Of a stretch of 53,041 nucleotides of DNA, positions 25,829 through 35,164 are shown one piece after another. Within the stretch, counting starts at the first letter, position 1, and each line of letters begins with the position of its first letter. The translations under genes were made by a program, and so were the position numbers. Below the pieces are notes generated by a model. It ran no database searches. It was not told the origin of the DNA and worked only from the letters and a program-made list of their open reading frames with translations. Source of the DNA: Candidatus Poribacteria bacterium (lineage in GTDB: Bacteria > Poribacteria > WGA-4E > GCA-2687025); contig BPJZ01000020.1 in the NCBI GenBank assembly GCA_026004875.1, forward strand, positions 1-53,041, given 5' to 3'.

Positions 25829-25968
25829 TCCTTCTTCTGGGGTCCCTCCTTCCGGAAGCCGGCTACCGGAAGGCCGGTTCCTTGAGCTAAGCTTAAAGAG
25901 AAGTTGGCCGTTTCCGGCGACGGAGGCAGAAGGCGGGGATGACCCGAACAAACAGCGGGAGGTTCACG

Positions 25969-26357
25969 ATGAGCTACTACATCAGCAAGGTGGTGGACTG
26001 CTCCTATGAAGAGGCGATCGAGCGCGTGACCGAGCGGCCTCAAGGAGCAAGGTTTTGGCGTGCTGACCCGAATTGACGTCAAAGAGACGCTCAAGAAGAA
26101 GCTGAACGCCGACTTTCGGCCCTATGTGATCCTGGGCGCCTGCAATCCGCCGATCGCCTATCGGGCGCTGCAGGCGGAGCCGCAGCTTGGGCTGCTGTTG
26201 CCCTGTAATGTGGTCGTCCAGGAGACCCCAGAGGGAAAGGTTGAGGTCTCCGCGATCGATCCGGTTACCCAGATGGCCGTGGTGGACAACCCGGCCCTCG
26301 CAGCCACTGGGCGAGGAGGTACGCGATCGCCTTCAAAAGGTGATCGAGGGGCTTTGA
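25969..26357 (+). CDS. DUF302 family protein, two frameshifts
   Basis: About 128 aa when two extra bases are removed (a C near 26038 and one near 26304). The corrected sequence MSYYISKVVDCSYEEAIERV, then LKEQGFGVLTRIDVKETLKKK, YVILGACNPPIAYRAL and LLLPCNVVV is a standard DUF302 protein. The family has an alpha-beta fold with the conserved GACNPP segment; its role is not established, though some members are linked to sulfur or metal stress. ATG 25969 has GGGAGG 7 nt upstream. The gap 25829-25968 contains a GC-rich imperfect hairpin near 25853-25880 without a T-run. Confidence 0.75.
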
Positions 26358-26412
26358 TCCCAAGACCGGCCCGGTTTGAGGGCGACCGCTAGCAGCGAAG
26401 GGAATCCTGAGG

Positions 26413-27544
26413 ATGCCAATCTTTCAGCGCGCAACCGGGGCGATCAAACCCCCGGCCAGGAGGGGGTTACCGAGTCTCAGGTCCTCCGGGCTCTCAAGCA
26501 CCGTCGAAGACCCGGACCTTCATCGGGACCTAGTCTCGCTGGGAATGGTGCGGAACGTAGAGATTGACGGTGGGACGGTGCGGTTTCAGCTGGTGCTGAC
26601 TACCCCGGCCTGTCCCCTCCGGGAGGAGCTGAAGGAGGCCTGCGAGGAGGCGGTTCGCCAGGTTCCGGGGCGTCCAGCGGGTGGAGGTGGAGATGATCTC
26701 CAACACCGCCCACGACCAGAAGCTGCGGACGCAGTCGTTGCTCCCTGGCGTTCGGAACACCGTTGCCGTCGGCAGCGGAAAGGGCGGCGTCGGTAAGTCT
26801 ACCGTCGCGGTCAACTTGGCGGTCGCCCTAGCCGAGGAGGGCGCGCGGGTCGGGCTGCTAGACCGCGGACATCTACGGTCCTTCGGCACCGGTGATGTTC
26901 GGCATCCATGAGCAACCGCAACTCTCCCCGGAGCGAAAGATCCTCCCGATCGAGAAGTACGGCGTCAAGGTCATGTCCATCGGCTTTCTCCTTCCGGATC
27001 AGGATACGGCGATGATCTGGCGGGGGCCGATGGTCCACAGCGCGATCCAAAATTTCCTTCGAGATGTCGAGTGGGGCGAGCTGGACTATCTGGTCATTGA
27101 CCTGCCGCCGGGAACTGGAGACGCCCACCTGACGATTACCCAATCCATCCCGCTTAGCGGGGCGATCATCGTCACGACGCCTCAGGACGTAGCCTTGGTG
27201 GACGCCCGGAAAGCGGTCACCATGTTCCGAAAGACGAACACACCGATCCTGGGGATCGTTGAGAACATGAGCTACTTTATCGCTCCGGATACGGGGAAGC
27301 GGTACGACCTATTTCGGCACGGGGGAGGCCGCAAGACGGCGGAGATGCTCGGCGTCCCGTTTTTTAGGGGAGATCCCAATTGACCCGAGCATCTGTGAGG
27401 GCGGCGACCAAGGAGTTCCGGCGGCCTATCACGAGAGCAACTCCCCTCAGCGGGAGGTGTTCCTTGAGATCGCTCGGAGGGTGGCGCAGGCAGATCTCTG
27501 TGAGCAACCTTTCGCAAGAGCTGACCGTTATTGAGACGACGTAG
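26413..27544 (+). CDS. mrp: Mrp/ApbC iron-sulfur carrier ATPase with N-terminal DUF59, frameshifted
   Basis: About 360 aa when corrected. It starts with a MIP18/DUF59 domain ([28 protein letters not shown]), then the deviant Walker [50 protein letters not shown] and the C-terminal [18 protein letters not shown]. The usual CxxC that binds the cluster at the dimer interface is missing: IAPDTG replaces it, as in some other Mrp groups. Slips are apparent near 26502, 26668, 26863, 27360-27365 (a T6 run) and about 27494. The start is unclear: ATG 26413 is given, but a good AGGAGG at about 26457 suggests translation really begins near 26466, where no start codon remains. Confidence 0.75.
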
Positions 27545-27560
27545 GGAGGGATCGGACCGC

Positions 27561-29008
27561 GTGGCGCACAGCCGTCCTGCTCCTTCGGCGGAGTTTCCGC
27601 TGGACGGATTGAGGCGGAGCTTCGCGAAATCCTCGGTTCGGACGCGGTGCCTCGCCGACCCGGTGACCCGGGTTGCTTACGAGTGTGACGGGGCTACCTT
27701 CTTTCGGGGGCAGCCGCATTTTGTGGTCTTTCCGGAGACGACGGAACAGGTGGCCCGGGTGGTCCGCTTGGCCAACCGGTACCCCAGCGTCCCCTTTGTG
27801 GCCCGTGGCGCTGGAACCGGCCTCAGCGGTGGGTGTATGAGCGCCCACGGCGGTATTATGATCGCTCTGAATCGGATGAACCGCATCCTCGAGCTGGACG
27901 TGGACAACCGCCGCGCCGTCGTTCAGCCGGGAGTGATCAACCTCCACGTGACTCAAGCGGCTGCCCCCTACGGCTACCACTACGCCCCTGACCCGAGCAG
28001 TCAGAAGGCCTGTACGATCGGCGGAAATGTGGCCGAAAACTCCGGCGGTCCTCACACGCTGAAGTACGGAGCGTGACGCTCAACCACATCCTTGGCCTGG
28101 AGTGCGTCCTCCCGACGGGTGAGGTGGTCACCCTGGGCGATCTGGGCCCCGATCCGGTCGGCTACGACCTGTTGGGCCTGTTCGTTGGGAGCGAAGGGAC
28201 ACTAGGGATCGCGACCAAGATCAGCGTTCGACTGACCCGGAACCCGGAGGGGTACCGGACGCTGCTAGCCGTCTTTCCGACAATCGAGCAGAGGCGTCCA
28301 CGGCGGTTTCGGAGATAATCGCCCATCGGGGTGATTCCGGCGGCGTTGGAGATGATGGATCGGTTGGTGATCCAGGCCGTCGAGGAGGCGTTTTCACTTT
28401 GGCTTCCCGCTGGACGCGGAGGCGGTGCTGATCGTTGAGCTGGACGGTGTGGTCGCCGGGATGGACGCCCAAGCAGATCGAATCGCAGCCCTCTGCAAGC
28501 GGAACGGAGCGATGGACGTTCGCGTTGCGCGGGACGAGGCGGAGCGGGAGCTTCTCTGGAAGTCCCGAAAGCAGGCCTTTGGTGCTTTGGGACGTATTGC
28601 CCCTAGCTTCCTCACCCAAGACGGCGTGGTTCCTCGGACTCGACTTCCGGAGGGTGCTCCGGTTTGTCGGTGAGGTGAGCCAAAAGTACGGCATCCCGAT
28701 CGCTAAACGTCTTTCACGCTGGCGACGGAAACATCCATCCGATCTTTCTCTTTCATCAGGAGAACGAAGAGGAGTGCCGGAAGGTCCTGGAGGCCAGCGG
28801 GGAGATTCTCCGCAAGTGTGTCGAGGTGGGAGGAACGATCACCGGCGAGCACGGCGTCGGCGTCGAGAAGATCGAGTTCATGGAACTGCTCTTCTCCCCT
28901 GAGGACCTGCGGTTGATGCGATCCCTTCGAGAGATCTTCGATCCGTTGGGTCTTTGTAATCCCGGCAAAATCTTCCCCGAGGAGCCGCAGAAAGGCCACG
29001 CGGGATGA
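27561..29008 (+). CDS. glcD: FAD-linked oxidase, glycolate oxidase subunit GlcD-like, frameshifted
   Basis: About 480 aa when corrected. N-terminal PCMH-type FAD domain: VVFPETTEQVARVVRLAN, FVARGAGTGLSGGCM, SSQKACTIGGNVAENSGGPHTLKYG, then LNHILGLECVLPTGE and the C-terminal cap with VAGMDAQADRIAALC, HAGDGNIHP and TITGEHGVGVEKIEFM. Oxidises glycolate or another 2-hydroxyacid with electrons passed to partner iron-sulfur subunits. The reading frame changes at least six times (near 27611, 27638, 28070, 28292, 28330, 28392) and again at about 28660-28720, while the flavin and substrate motifs persist. GTG 27561 is the likely start. Its TGA overlaps the glcE ATG at 29005. Confidence 0.78.
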
Positions 29009-30384
29009 TTCGGCGTTGGCAGGATCTGGAAGACCGGCTGGCCGTCATTCTGAAGCCGGACCAGATCAGCACCGAGGAGGTGCGCGGCGTCGAGCTCGGC
29101 ACGACCGAGCCGCTTGCTTCGGGTGGCGCCCGATTCTGAAGAACAGATCGTTGAACTGCTCCATCTGGCAAGCGAGCACCGCCTTCCGATTGTTCCGATG
29201 GGGCGCGGGAGCGCCTTCTGGTTGGGAAATCCGGTCTCCGAGCCGCCGCTTTTGTTGAGCACGGAGCGGTTCAACGCGATCGTGGACTACGAGCCGCGCG
29301 ATTTGACCGGCGTCTTTCAGGCGGGGGCTTCGTTGCAGTCGGTTCAGGACTTGGTCAACAGCGACGGGCTGTTTTTGGCCTTGGACCCGCCCCACGCCTA
29401 TCGGGTGACGATTGGGGGGTTGACGGCGACCAACTTCAGTGGGCCGCTTCGGGCGAAGTACGGTACACACCTCGCGATCTGTGCTTGGGGTTGCGGGCGA
29501 TTCTGCCGGACGGGAGCCGTATCCGGGGCGGTGGCCGGGTGGTCAAGAACGTCGCCGGATACGACATCACCCGGCTGATGGTCGGGTCGCTGGGCACCTT
29601 GGGAATCCTCATCGAGGCCGCTTATCGGCTCCATCCGCTGCCGAACATTCAGGAGTCGGTCGTTTGCGTCTTTTCCGACGAGGAACGCCGTCGTGAGGCG
29701 GCTCGGTTGTTGCTTCATGCGCCGTTGGAGCCGACCTTTTTTGAAGCGCATGGAGCTTTCCGATCCGATGTGGGGGGTCTCGGAGGAGGGCGGGGCCGGT
29801 CCGGCGCTCTGGTTAGGCTTTGGAAGCGATCAGGCGGACGGTTCGCGCCCAGCTTGAGCGAGTGGAGTCGTTAGCCCGCCAGGCGGACGTCTCCGTTCGG
29901 GCGTTTCGGCTCGACTCGCCGGAGACGGCGCAGTGGCACGCGCGACTGATGCGAGCTTTAGACCGAGCCCACCGGGACCGGACGACGATGGTGCCTCCGA
30001 GTGGGCGGGCGGATCGCCGACGTATGGCGGTGGCTGGAACGCCTGAGGCGACTTGCCCAGGTTGCCGGAACTGGCGTACAATGCGTTAGCCACGTCTCCA
30101 GCGGCCTGGTGTACGGGATCGTCGGTTGCGAATCGGGTGAGGCGGACCGTTGGCGCTCAGCGGTCGAAGCGTTGCGGCAGGTGGCTCAGGAGGAGGCCGC
30201 GACCGTCGTCGTGGAGTCGGCACCGCGACGGATCAAAGAAAGCCTAGATGTCTGGGGTGCGCCGACTGCCCCTTTGTCGCTGATGCGTGCCGTTCGTGAG
30301 CGGTTGGACCCCCATCGTATCCTCAACCGCGGCCGATTTCTTGCGGGGCTGGATGACGCGCAACCGCTGACCAATGCCCCATAA
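29005..30384 (+). CDS. glcE: FAD-binding subunit, glycolate oxidase GlcE-like, frameshifted
   Basis: About 455 aa when corrected. Second PCMH FAD protein: [106 protein letters not shown], and a C-terminal [13 protein letters not shown]. Frame changes are apparent near 29115, 29466, 29755 and 29800-30001. It is coupled to glcD by an ATGA overlap. No glcF iron-sulfur subunit follows; the next gene is a lone NuoB-like protein. Confidence 0.75.
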
Positions 30385-30397
30385 GGAGGGACCGAGA

Positions 30398-30946
30398 ATG
30401 CCGGAAAAGACCGGTGCCTTCGACTTCATCACCACCCGGGTGGAAGCCTTTCTCAACTGGGGCCGGAGCAATTCGCTGTGGCCGATGCCCTTTGGAACGG
30501 CCTGTTGCGCCATCGAGATGATGGCCGCGCTGGCGACCAAGTACGATCTGGCCCGCTTTGGGTCGGAGGCGATCCGATTTTCCCCCCGCCAATCCGACCT
30601 GTTGATCTGCGCTGGACGGGTCTCCATCAAGATGATCCCTGTTCTCAAGCGCATCTACGACCAGATGCCCGAGCCCAAATGGGTCGTTTCGATGGGGGCC
30701 TGCGCTTCGACTGGGGGGGTCTTTAACACCTATACGCTGGTTCAGGGAATCGATCAGTTTATCCCCGTGGATGTGTACGTGCCCGGTTGTCCTCCGCGTC
30801 CGGAGGACCTGATCGACGCGGTACGCTACATCCAACAAATGATCCGGGACGGGAAGAAGCCGCGCGGCAGCCGCACTGAGCCGCTCTTCCTGGAGCCGGG
30901 GCTCCAGGTGCCGCGCCTGGCTTCGGCCAAGGCGCTGAAAGGCTGA
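30398..30946 (+). CDS. NuoB-like (complex I 20-kDa/PSST family) iron-sulfur protein, stand-alone
   Basis: 182 aa from ATG 30398 with AAGGAGGG upstream. It has the full cluster N2 ligand set of the NuoB family: two adjacent Cys in TACCAIEMM, one in GACASTGG and one in PGCPPRPED, plus [25 protein letters not shown]. In complex I this subunit passes electrons from the last cluster to quinone. None of the other nuo genes is near: it lies between glcE and the pyruvate oxidoreductase genes in one co-directional run. It could be the B subunit of a dispersed complex I, or have been recruited as an electron-transfer partner here. Reading frame intact. Confidence 0.88.
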   Translation: MPEKTGAFDFITTRVEAFLNWGRSNSLWPMPFGTACCAIEMMAALATKYDLARFGSEAIRFSPRQSDLLICAGRVSIKMIPVLKRIYDQMPEPKWVVSMGACASTGGVFNTYTLVQGIDQFIPVDVYVPGCPPRPEDLIDAVRYIQQMIRDGKKPRGSRTEPLFLEPGLQVPRLASAKALKG

Positions 30947-30989
30947 GCGGGTCCGGGGAGCCAGACGCATACGGAGGAAAGGGTCAACG

Positions 30990-32954
30990 ATGAGCATCTC
31001 TGGGGTCGAAGTGGAAAAGAAGGCGGTTCCCTATCCGGGGATTCCCACGACCGCCGACGGCGCCGAAGCGGTCGTCTGGGTGGAGACCCACATCGGGCAG
31101 GCCGCCTGCGCCTATCCGATCACCTCCAGCTCCAAGATGGGCGAAGGGTTTAACTACTACGTGGCCAACGGCATGCGGAACCTCTGGGGCGAGCCGCTGG
31201 TCTTTATCGAGCCGGAGTCGGAGCACAGCGCCGCGTCGGTGTGTGAGGGTTTCGCGGTGGCTGGAGGACGGGTGACGACCTTTACTTCCGGCCAGGGTCT
31301 GGTGTTGATGAAGGAGGTCCTCTACACCATCGCCGGCAAGGGGCTGCCGGTCGTCTTTCACATCGGAGCGCGGGCGCTGACGTTCCACTCGCTGAACGTC
31401 CATGCCGGACACGACGACGTGATGGCCGTCGCCGATACCGGTTGGGGAATCGTCTTCGCTAAAAACGCCCAGGAGGCCGGCGACTTTGCGGCGATCTGTC
31501 GCCGAGCTGCGGAAAGCTGCGGACGTCCCTTTTTGAACGTTCAAGACGGGTTTTTGACCACCCATACTGTCGAGAGCATCCTCCAGCCGGAGCCGGAGCT
31601 GCTCAAAGAGTACGTCGGCGAGCCTCGGCTGCGGAACCTGTTCGATCCGGAACATCCGTTGATGACCGGCGTCGTTCAGAACCAGGACTCTTACATGAAG
31701 GGCAAGATTGCTCAGCGGGCGATCTACGCCCGAATGGCGCCGGCGCTTCGGGAGGCGATGGACGAGTGGGCCCGTCTAACCGGACGGCGCTACCACTTTG
31801 TCGAGTCCTACCGGATGGAGGACGCCGAATATGCGATCGTCGGCATGGGAAGCATGATCGAGACGGCGATGGCCACCGCCGACTTCCTGCGGGACCAGGG
31901 CAAGCGGGTTGGGGTGGTGCACGTCACCGTCTTCCGTCCGTTCCCCGGACCGGAGATCGTCGAGGCGCTTCGCAACGTCAAGGCCTTCGCCGTTCTGGAG
32001 CGCATGGACAACCCGATTGCCCAGTCCAACCCGTTGACGGCGGAGATCAAGGCCTCCTTTGCCGACGCGATCGCCGGAACCCCCGGCTATCCCCAGATCG
32101 ATCGCGTGCCGATCGTCTATTCCGGTTCGGCGGGGCTGGGGAGCCGCGACGTGCGCCCTGGCGACATCATCGCCACCTACGAACACATGTGGAACGGCCG
32201 CGAGCGGCGTTACTTCTGCCTAAACGTTAAGCATCCGCTGGCGCTGGAGCCGCCTTTTGATCCGGACATTCGCCCGGCCGGCTCCTTCTCGATGCGAGGG
32301 CACTCGGTCGGTGGCTTCGGATCGGTGACCACCAACAAGGTGATCGCCTCCTTTTTAGGGATGCTGGGCTTCTACGTCCAGGCCTATCCGAAGTACGGCT
32401 CGGAGAAGAAAGGGCTGCCGACCACCTATTACCTGACGGTGGCCAACGAGCCAATCCGTACCCACTGCGAGATGCACCATGTGGAGTTCGTTCCGATCAA
32501 CGACGTGAACGCGTTCCATCACGGCAACCCGCTCAAGGGGATTCAGGAAAACGGGATGGTCTTCATTCAGACCTCCAAGACGCGGCCTGAGGAGGTCTGG
32601 GCCGGAATTCCCAAGCATGCCCAGGATGTGATCATTAAGAAGAACGTCCGGGTCTTTGCCCTGGACACGGTGAAGATCGCCCGCGAGGTGGCCCCCACTC
32701 CCGATCTAGAGATGCGGATGCAGGGGATCGTCCTGGCCGGCATCTTCTTGAGGGTTTCGCCGGTCCTCCAGCATCTGGAGGCCTCCGAGGAGGAGCTGTT
32801 CGAGCGGGTCGAGGACGCCCTGCGCAAGTGGTTTGGCAAGCGGGGCGAGGCGGTCGTCCAGGCTAACCTGCAGGCCGTCCGACGCGGCTACGAAGAGGTG
32901 TTCGAAGTTCCCCGTCAGGTGATGCTGGCGTCTCAGAACGAGGCTGCGGATTGA
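30990..32954 (+). CDS. Pyruvate:ferredoxin oxidoreductase alpha-gamma subunit
   Basis: 654 aa. Domains in order: the pyrimidine-binding domain (PITSSSKMGEGFNYY, residues about 45-60, and the FTSGQGLVLMKEVLY segment), domain II (VGVVHVTVFRPFPGPEIVEAL), and a gamma domain (RGHSVGGFGSVTTNKVIASFLG to about residue 620). The common PITPSSxMAE is here PITSSSKMGE. Together with the 33225 gene it would convert pyruvate and CoA to acetyl-CoA, CO2 and reduced ferredoxin. Related 2-oxoacid substrates cannot be excluded. GGAGGAAAGG precedes ATG 30990. The stop overlaps the start of a small gene (TGATG). Confidence 0.9.
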   Translation: MSISGVEVEKKAVPYPGIPTTADGAEAVVWVETHIGQAACAYPITSSSKMGEGFNYYVANGMRNLWGEPLVFIEPESEHSAASVCEGFAVAGGRVTTFTSGQGLVLMKEVLYTIAGKGLPVVFHIGARALTFHSLNVHAGHDDVMAVADTGWGIVFAKNAQEAGDFAAICRRAAESCGRPFLNVQDGFLTTHTVESILQPEPELLKEYVGEPRLRNLFDPEHPLMTGVVQNQDSYMKGKIAQRAIYARMAPALREAMDEWARLTGRRYHFVESYRMEDAEYAIVGMGSMIETAMATADFLRDQGKRVGVVHVTVFRPFPGPEIVEALRNVKAFAVLERMDNPIAQSNPLTAEIKASFADAIAGTPGYPQIDRVPIVYSGSAGLGSRDVRPGDIIATYEHMWNGRERRYFCLNVKHPLALEPPFDPDIRPAGSFSMRGHSVGGFGSVTTNKVIASFLGMLGFYVQAYPKYGSEKKGLPTTYYLTVANEPIRTHCEMHHVEFVPINDVNAFHHGNPLKGIQENGMVFIQTSKTRPEEVWAGIPKHAQDVIIKKNVRVFALDTVKIAREVAPTPDLEMRMQGIVLAGIFLRVSPVLQHLEASEEELFERVEDALRKWFGKRGEAVVQANLQAVRRGYEEVFEVPRQVMLASQNEAAD

Positions 32955-33178
32955 TGCCCAAGATTCTCGACTACATCGAGTACGTCAAGACGGAAGACGG
33001 CTGGATCAGCCGGAAGGTCCACGACGACGGCGACTTCATCATGGACCGCCGCGATCCCGAGGCGATTCTAGAGGACATCTCCTACATCGAGCGGGGACAG
33101 CGGCCGCCGTGGACCCTCTTGGGTCTGCCCCGAATCATCGTCAACGGGAAGGTGTTCCGGGAACGGGACGAAATCTAG
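32954..33178 (+). CDS. Small protein of unknown function between PFOR subunit genes
   Basis: 74 aa, MPKILDYIEYVKTEDGWISR and onward, acidic and without cysteines, so it is not a ferredoxin. The start overlaps the PFOR alpha-gamma stop (TGATG), and the PFOR delta-beta gene begins 46 nt later, so it is made together with the enzyme. I recognise no domain. Features are a DxxDDGDFIMDRRDPEAIL stretch and a conserved-looking C-terminal GLPRIIVNGKVFRE. The coupling suggests an assembly or regulatory factor for the oxidoreductase; this is inference. Confidence 0.75.
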   Translation: MPKILDYIEYVKTEDGWISRKVHDDGDFIMDRRDPEAILEDISYIERGQRPPWTLLGLPRIIVNGKVFRERDEI

Positions 33179-33224
33179 ACGATCCTGGCCGTCACGCTGG
33201 AACGTTTACACGAGGAGCTAGATC

Positions 33225-34820
33225 ATGGCCGAGCGCGAGTTCCCCAAGTTTGCTCCGACTCACGAGCCCAAGCAGCCGCTGATGCTGGATATCGAAGACT
33301 TCAACCGGCGGATCGTTGGTGCTTACAACCGAGGCGTCGGCGAGACGGAGCTGGAGGCCGACCTGAGCACGGCTGAGAGCTTCATTCCGCCGGCGACCGC
33401 CAAGCTGCGCGATTTCAGCTATATCGCGCCGGAGATTCCGCTGTACGACCCCTCCAACTGCATCGGCTGCATGGAGTGTGTTATCGAGTGCCCCGATACG
33501 GCGATCCTGGCCAAGGTGATCCATCCCGACACCCTGGAGCGGGAGCTTCAGAAGGTGGACGATCCGATGGTCCGGGAGATGGTTCGGGCTCGGTTTGGCA
33601 AGACGCGCAAGTATTGGGACACCTACGAGCGGAAGGAGCCCGGCTCCGGCGGCCTGTTTGGGATCTTTATTGACCCGACCAAGTGCAAAGGATGCGCCGA
33701 GTGTGTTGAGCAGTGCGACGACTTCGCCCTCTCGATGTTGACCAAGACGGAGAAGAACGTCCCGCTGTTTCAGAAGGCGTTCCGAGTCTTTGAGAGTCTG
33801 CCGGAGACGCCGGCGGAGTACATCAAAGAAGCGCTTCTGACCGATATGATGTTGGCGGAGCGTTCTCTGCTTTACGTCGGGGGGGCTGGCTCCTGCGCGG
33901 GATGCGGCGAAGCGACCGCAATCCGAATGATGCTGGCGGCCACCGGCTTTAAGTATGGACCGGAGAACATCGGGATCGTCGCCGCCACCGGCTGCAACAC
34001 GGTTTACACGTCGACCTATCCCTACAATCCCTATAAGGTCGCCTGGACCAACTCGCTCTTTGAGAACGCCGCCACGGTGGCGATGGGCATCCGAGCCCGG
34101 TGGGACCAGATGGGCTGGAAACATAAGAAGCTCTGGGTCCTCGGCGGTGACGGGGCGATGAACGACATCGGCTTTCAGGCGCTCTCCCGGATGCTGATGT
34201 CTGGGATGGACATTAACGTGTTGATCTTGGACACGCAGGTATACTCCAACACCGGCGGCCAGGCCTCGACCTCTTCGTACACTGGTCAGAACACGAAGAT
34301 GTCCTATCACGGGCGCGAGATTCACGGGAAGACGGAGCGCCGCAAGGAGATCGCCCAAATCTGCATGATGCATCCGGACGTTTTCGTTGCGCAGACCACC
34401 TGTGCCGACTTCAATCACTTCTACAAGGCGGTGCTGGCCGCGAACGAGTACGAGGGGCCGGCGGTGATCAACGTCTACACCACCTGCCAGCCGGAGCACG
34501 GCGTCGCCGACGAACGGGCCTCTCAACAGGCGAAGCTGGCCAAGGAGTCGCGAGCCTTTCCGATCTTCATCTACGATCCGCGCAACGGCGAGACGATCCG
34601 GGAGCGACTTGATCTTAAGGGCAACCCGGCGGTCAAGGAGGATTGGTACGTCGTCCCGAAGACCGGCGAGGTGATCGATTTCATCGCCTTTGCCCGGACT
34701 GAGGGCCGGTTTGCCAAGCACTTCGATAAGGACGGCAACCCCTCCGAGGAGCTGCTGAAGGCCCAGGAGGACCGGTTGAAAAACTGGCGACTCCTTCAGG
34801 AGCTGGCCGGGTTGCGCTGA
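33225..34820 (+). CDS. Pyruvate:ferredoxin oxidoreductase delta-beta subunit
   Basis: 531 aa fusion of the ferredoxin (delta) and TPP-binding (beta) parts. Two 4Fe-4S motifs are clear: CIGCMECVIECP (about residues 80-91) and CKGCAECVEQCD (about 154-165). The beta part has GGAGSCAGCGEATAIRM with a CxxC for the proximal cluster, the TPP motif GGDGAMNDIGFQALSR and LDTQVYSNTGGQASTSS. GAGGAGC precedes ATG 33225. The frame is intact, unlike the genes 3 kb upstream. Confidence 0.92.
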   Translation: MAEREFPKFAPTHEPKQPLMLDIEDFNRRIVGAYNRGVGETELEADLSTAESFIPPATAKLRDFSYIAPEIPLYDPSNCIGCMECVIECPDTAILAKVIHPDTLERELQKVDDPMVREMVRARFGKTRKYWDTYERKEPGSGGLFGIFIDPTKCKGCAECVEQCDDFALSMLTKTEKNVPLFQKAFRVFESLPETPAEYIKEALLTDMMLAERSLLYVGGAGSCAGCGEATAIRMMLAATGFKYGPENIGIVAATGCNTVYTSTYPYNPYKVAWTNSLFENAATVAMGIRARWDQMGWKHKKLWVLGGDGAMNDIGFQALSRMLMSGMDINVLILDTQVYSNTGGQASTSSYTGQNTKMSYHGREIHGKTERRKEIAQICMMHPDVFVAQTTCADFNHFYKAVLAANEYEGPAVINVYTTCQPEHGVADERASQQAKLAKESRAFPIFIYDPRNGETIRERLDLKGNPAVKEDWYVVPKTGEVIDFIAFARTEGRFAKHFDKDGNPSEELLKAQEDRLKNWRLLQELAGLR

Positions 34821-34902
34821 TCCTCAAGCGAGCCCGCAAAGCGTTTCTCTGCGAGGCGCTCAGCCGAGAGCTGGACGCCTCGCTCGGTGCTCGCCGCTCT
34901 TC

Positions 34903-34931
34903 TTGACGTCCTCCTGAAGATGTGGTACGCT
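34903..34931 (+). promoter_or_regulatory. Putative promoter of the threonine synthase leader
   Basis: TTGACG (34903-34908), 17-nt spacer, TACGCT (34926-34931). Transcription would begin near 34938, about 225 nt before the thrC start codon and upstream of a terminator. Confidence 0.5.
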
Positions 34932-34937
34932 TTTGTC

Positions 34938-35164
34938 GGATGAGGACCCAACGACGGAGATGCCGGATGAGTCTCCAGTTCCGCCCCCTGGTCTCCATGC
35001 GAATGTCGCTGGCCTGGAGCATGCGTCGAATGCGCAGGCTCTTGAGGGGCGGGAGTGGGTAACCGGCTATCGGAACCAAGAAAACATCCTCAGACCAAAA
35101 AGACGCCCACGACCGCCAGGAGTTGGGCGTTTTTCGTTTTTTCCAGCCGGAAAGGACTTGACCG
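34938..35164 (+). promoter_or_regulatory. Candidate cis-regulatory leader of threonine synthase
   Basis: This 227-nt stretch between promoter and thrC has no long coding frame. It contains several short pairings (GGAGA...TCTCC near 34957-34976, GAGC...GGCTC near 35017-35041) and ends in an intrinsic terminator 22 nt before the start codon. That arrangement is what a riboswitch, T-box or leader-peptide attenuator would show. GAGTGGGTAACCGG (35053-35066) only loosely recalls a T-box and I do not claim the class. A 40-codon frame (34940-35062), rich in Met and Arg, begins almost at the predicted transcript start. Confidence 0.45.
35103..35142 (+). terminator. Intrinsic terminator immediately upstream of thrC
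   Basis: ACGCCCA (35103-35109) pairs with TGGGCGT (35124-35130) around a 14-nt loop, followed by TTTTTCGTTTTTT. It lies between the leader promoter and the thrC start at 35165, so it is probably conditional rather than a simple end of the PFOR operon. Confidence 0.7.

Noticed and set aside
25853..25880. Terminator after the URO-D gene
   Set aside because: The CCGGAAGCCGGC/GGCCGG hairpin is imperfect and no T-run follows it.
33192..34721. 509-codon open frame on the minus strand opposite PFOR delta-beta
   Set aside because: It is a shadow of the plus-strand gene, which has clear ferredoxin and TPP motifs; the antisense protein has no recognisable domain.
34940..35062. 40-codon Met/Arg-rich frame in the thrC leader as a real small protein or leader peptide
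   Set aside because: No ribosome site, it would be leaderless, and it has no run of threonine codons as a classic attenuator would need; kept only as a note on the leader.
35053..35070. T-box riboswitch before thrC
   Set aside because: GAGTGGGTAACCGG differs from the T-box core by several bases, and I could not place stem I or a specifier codon.
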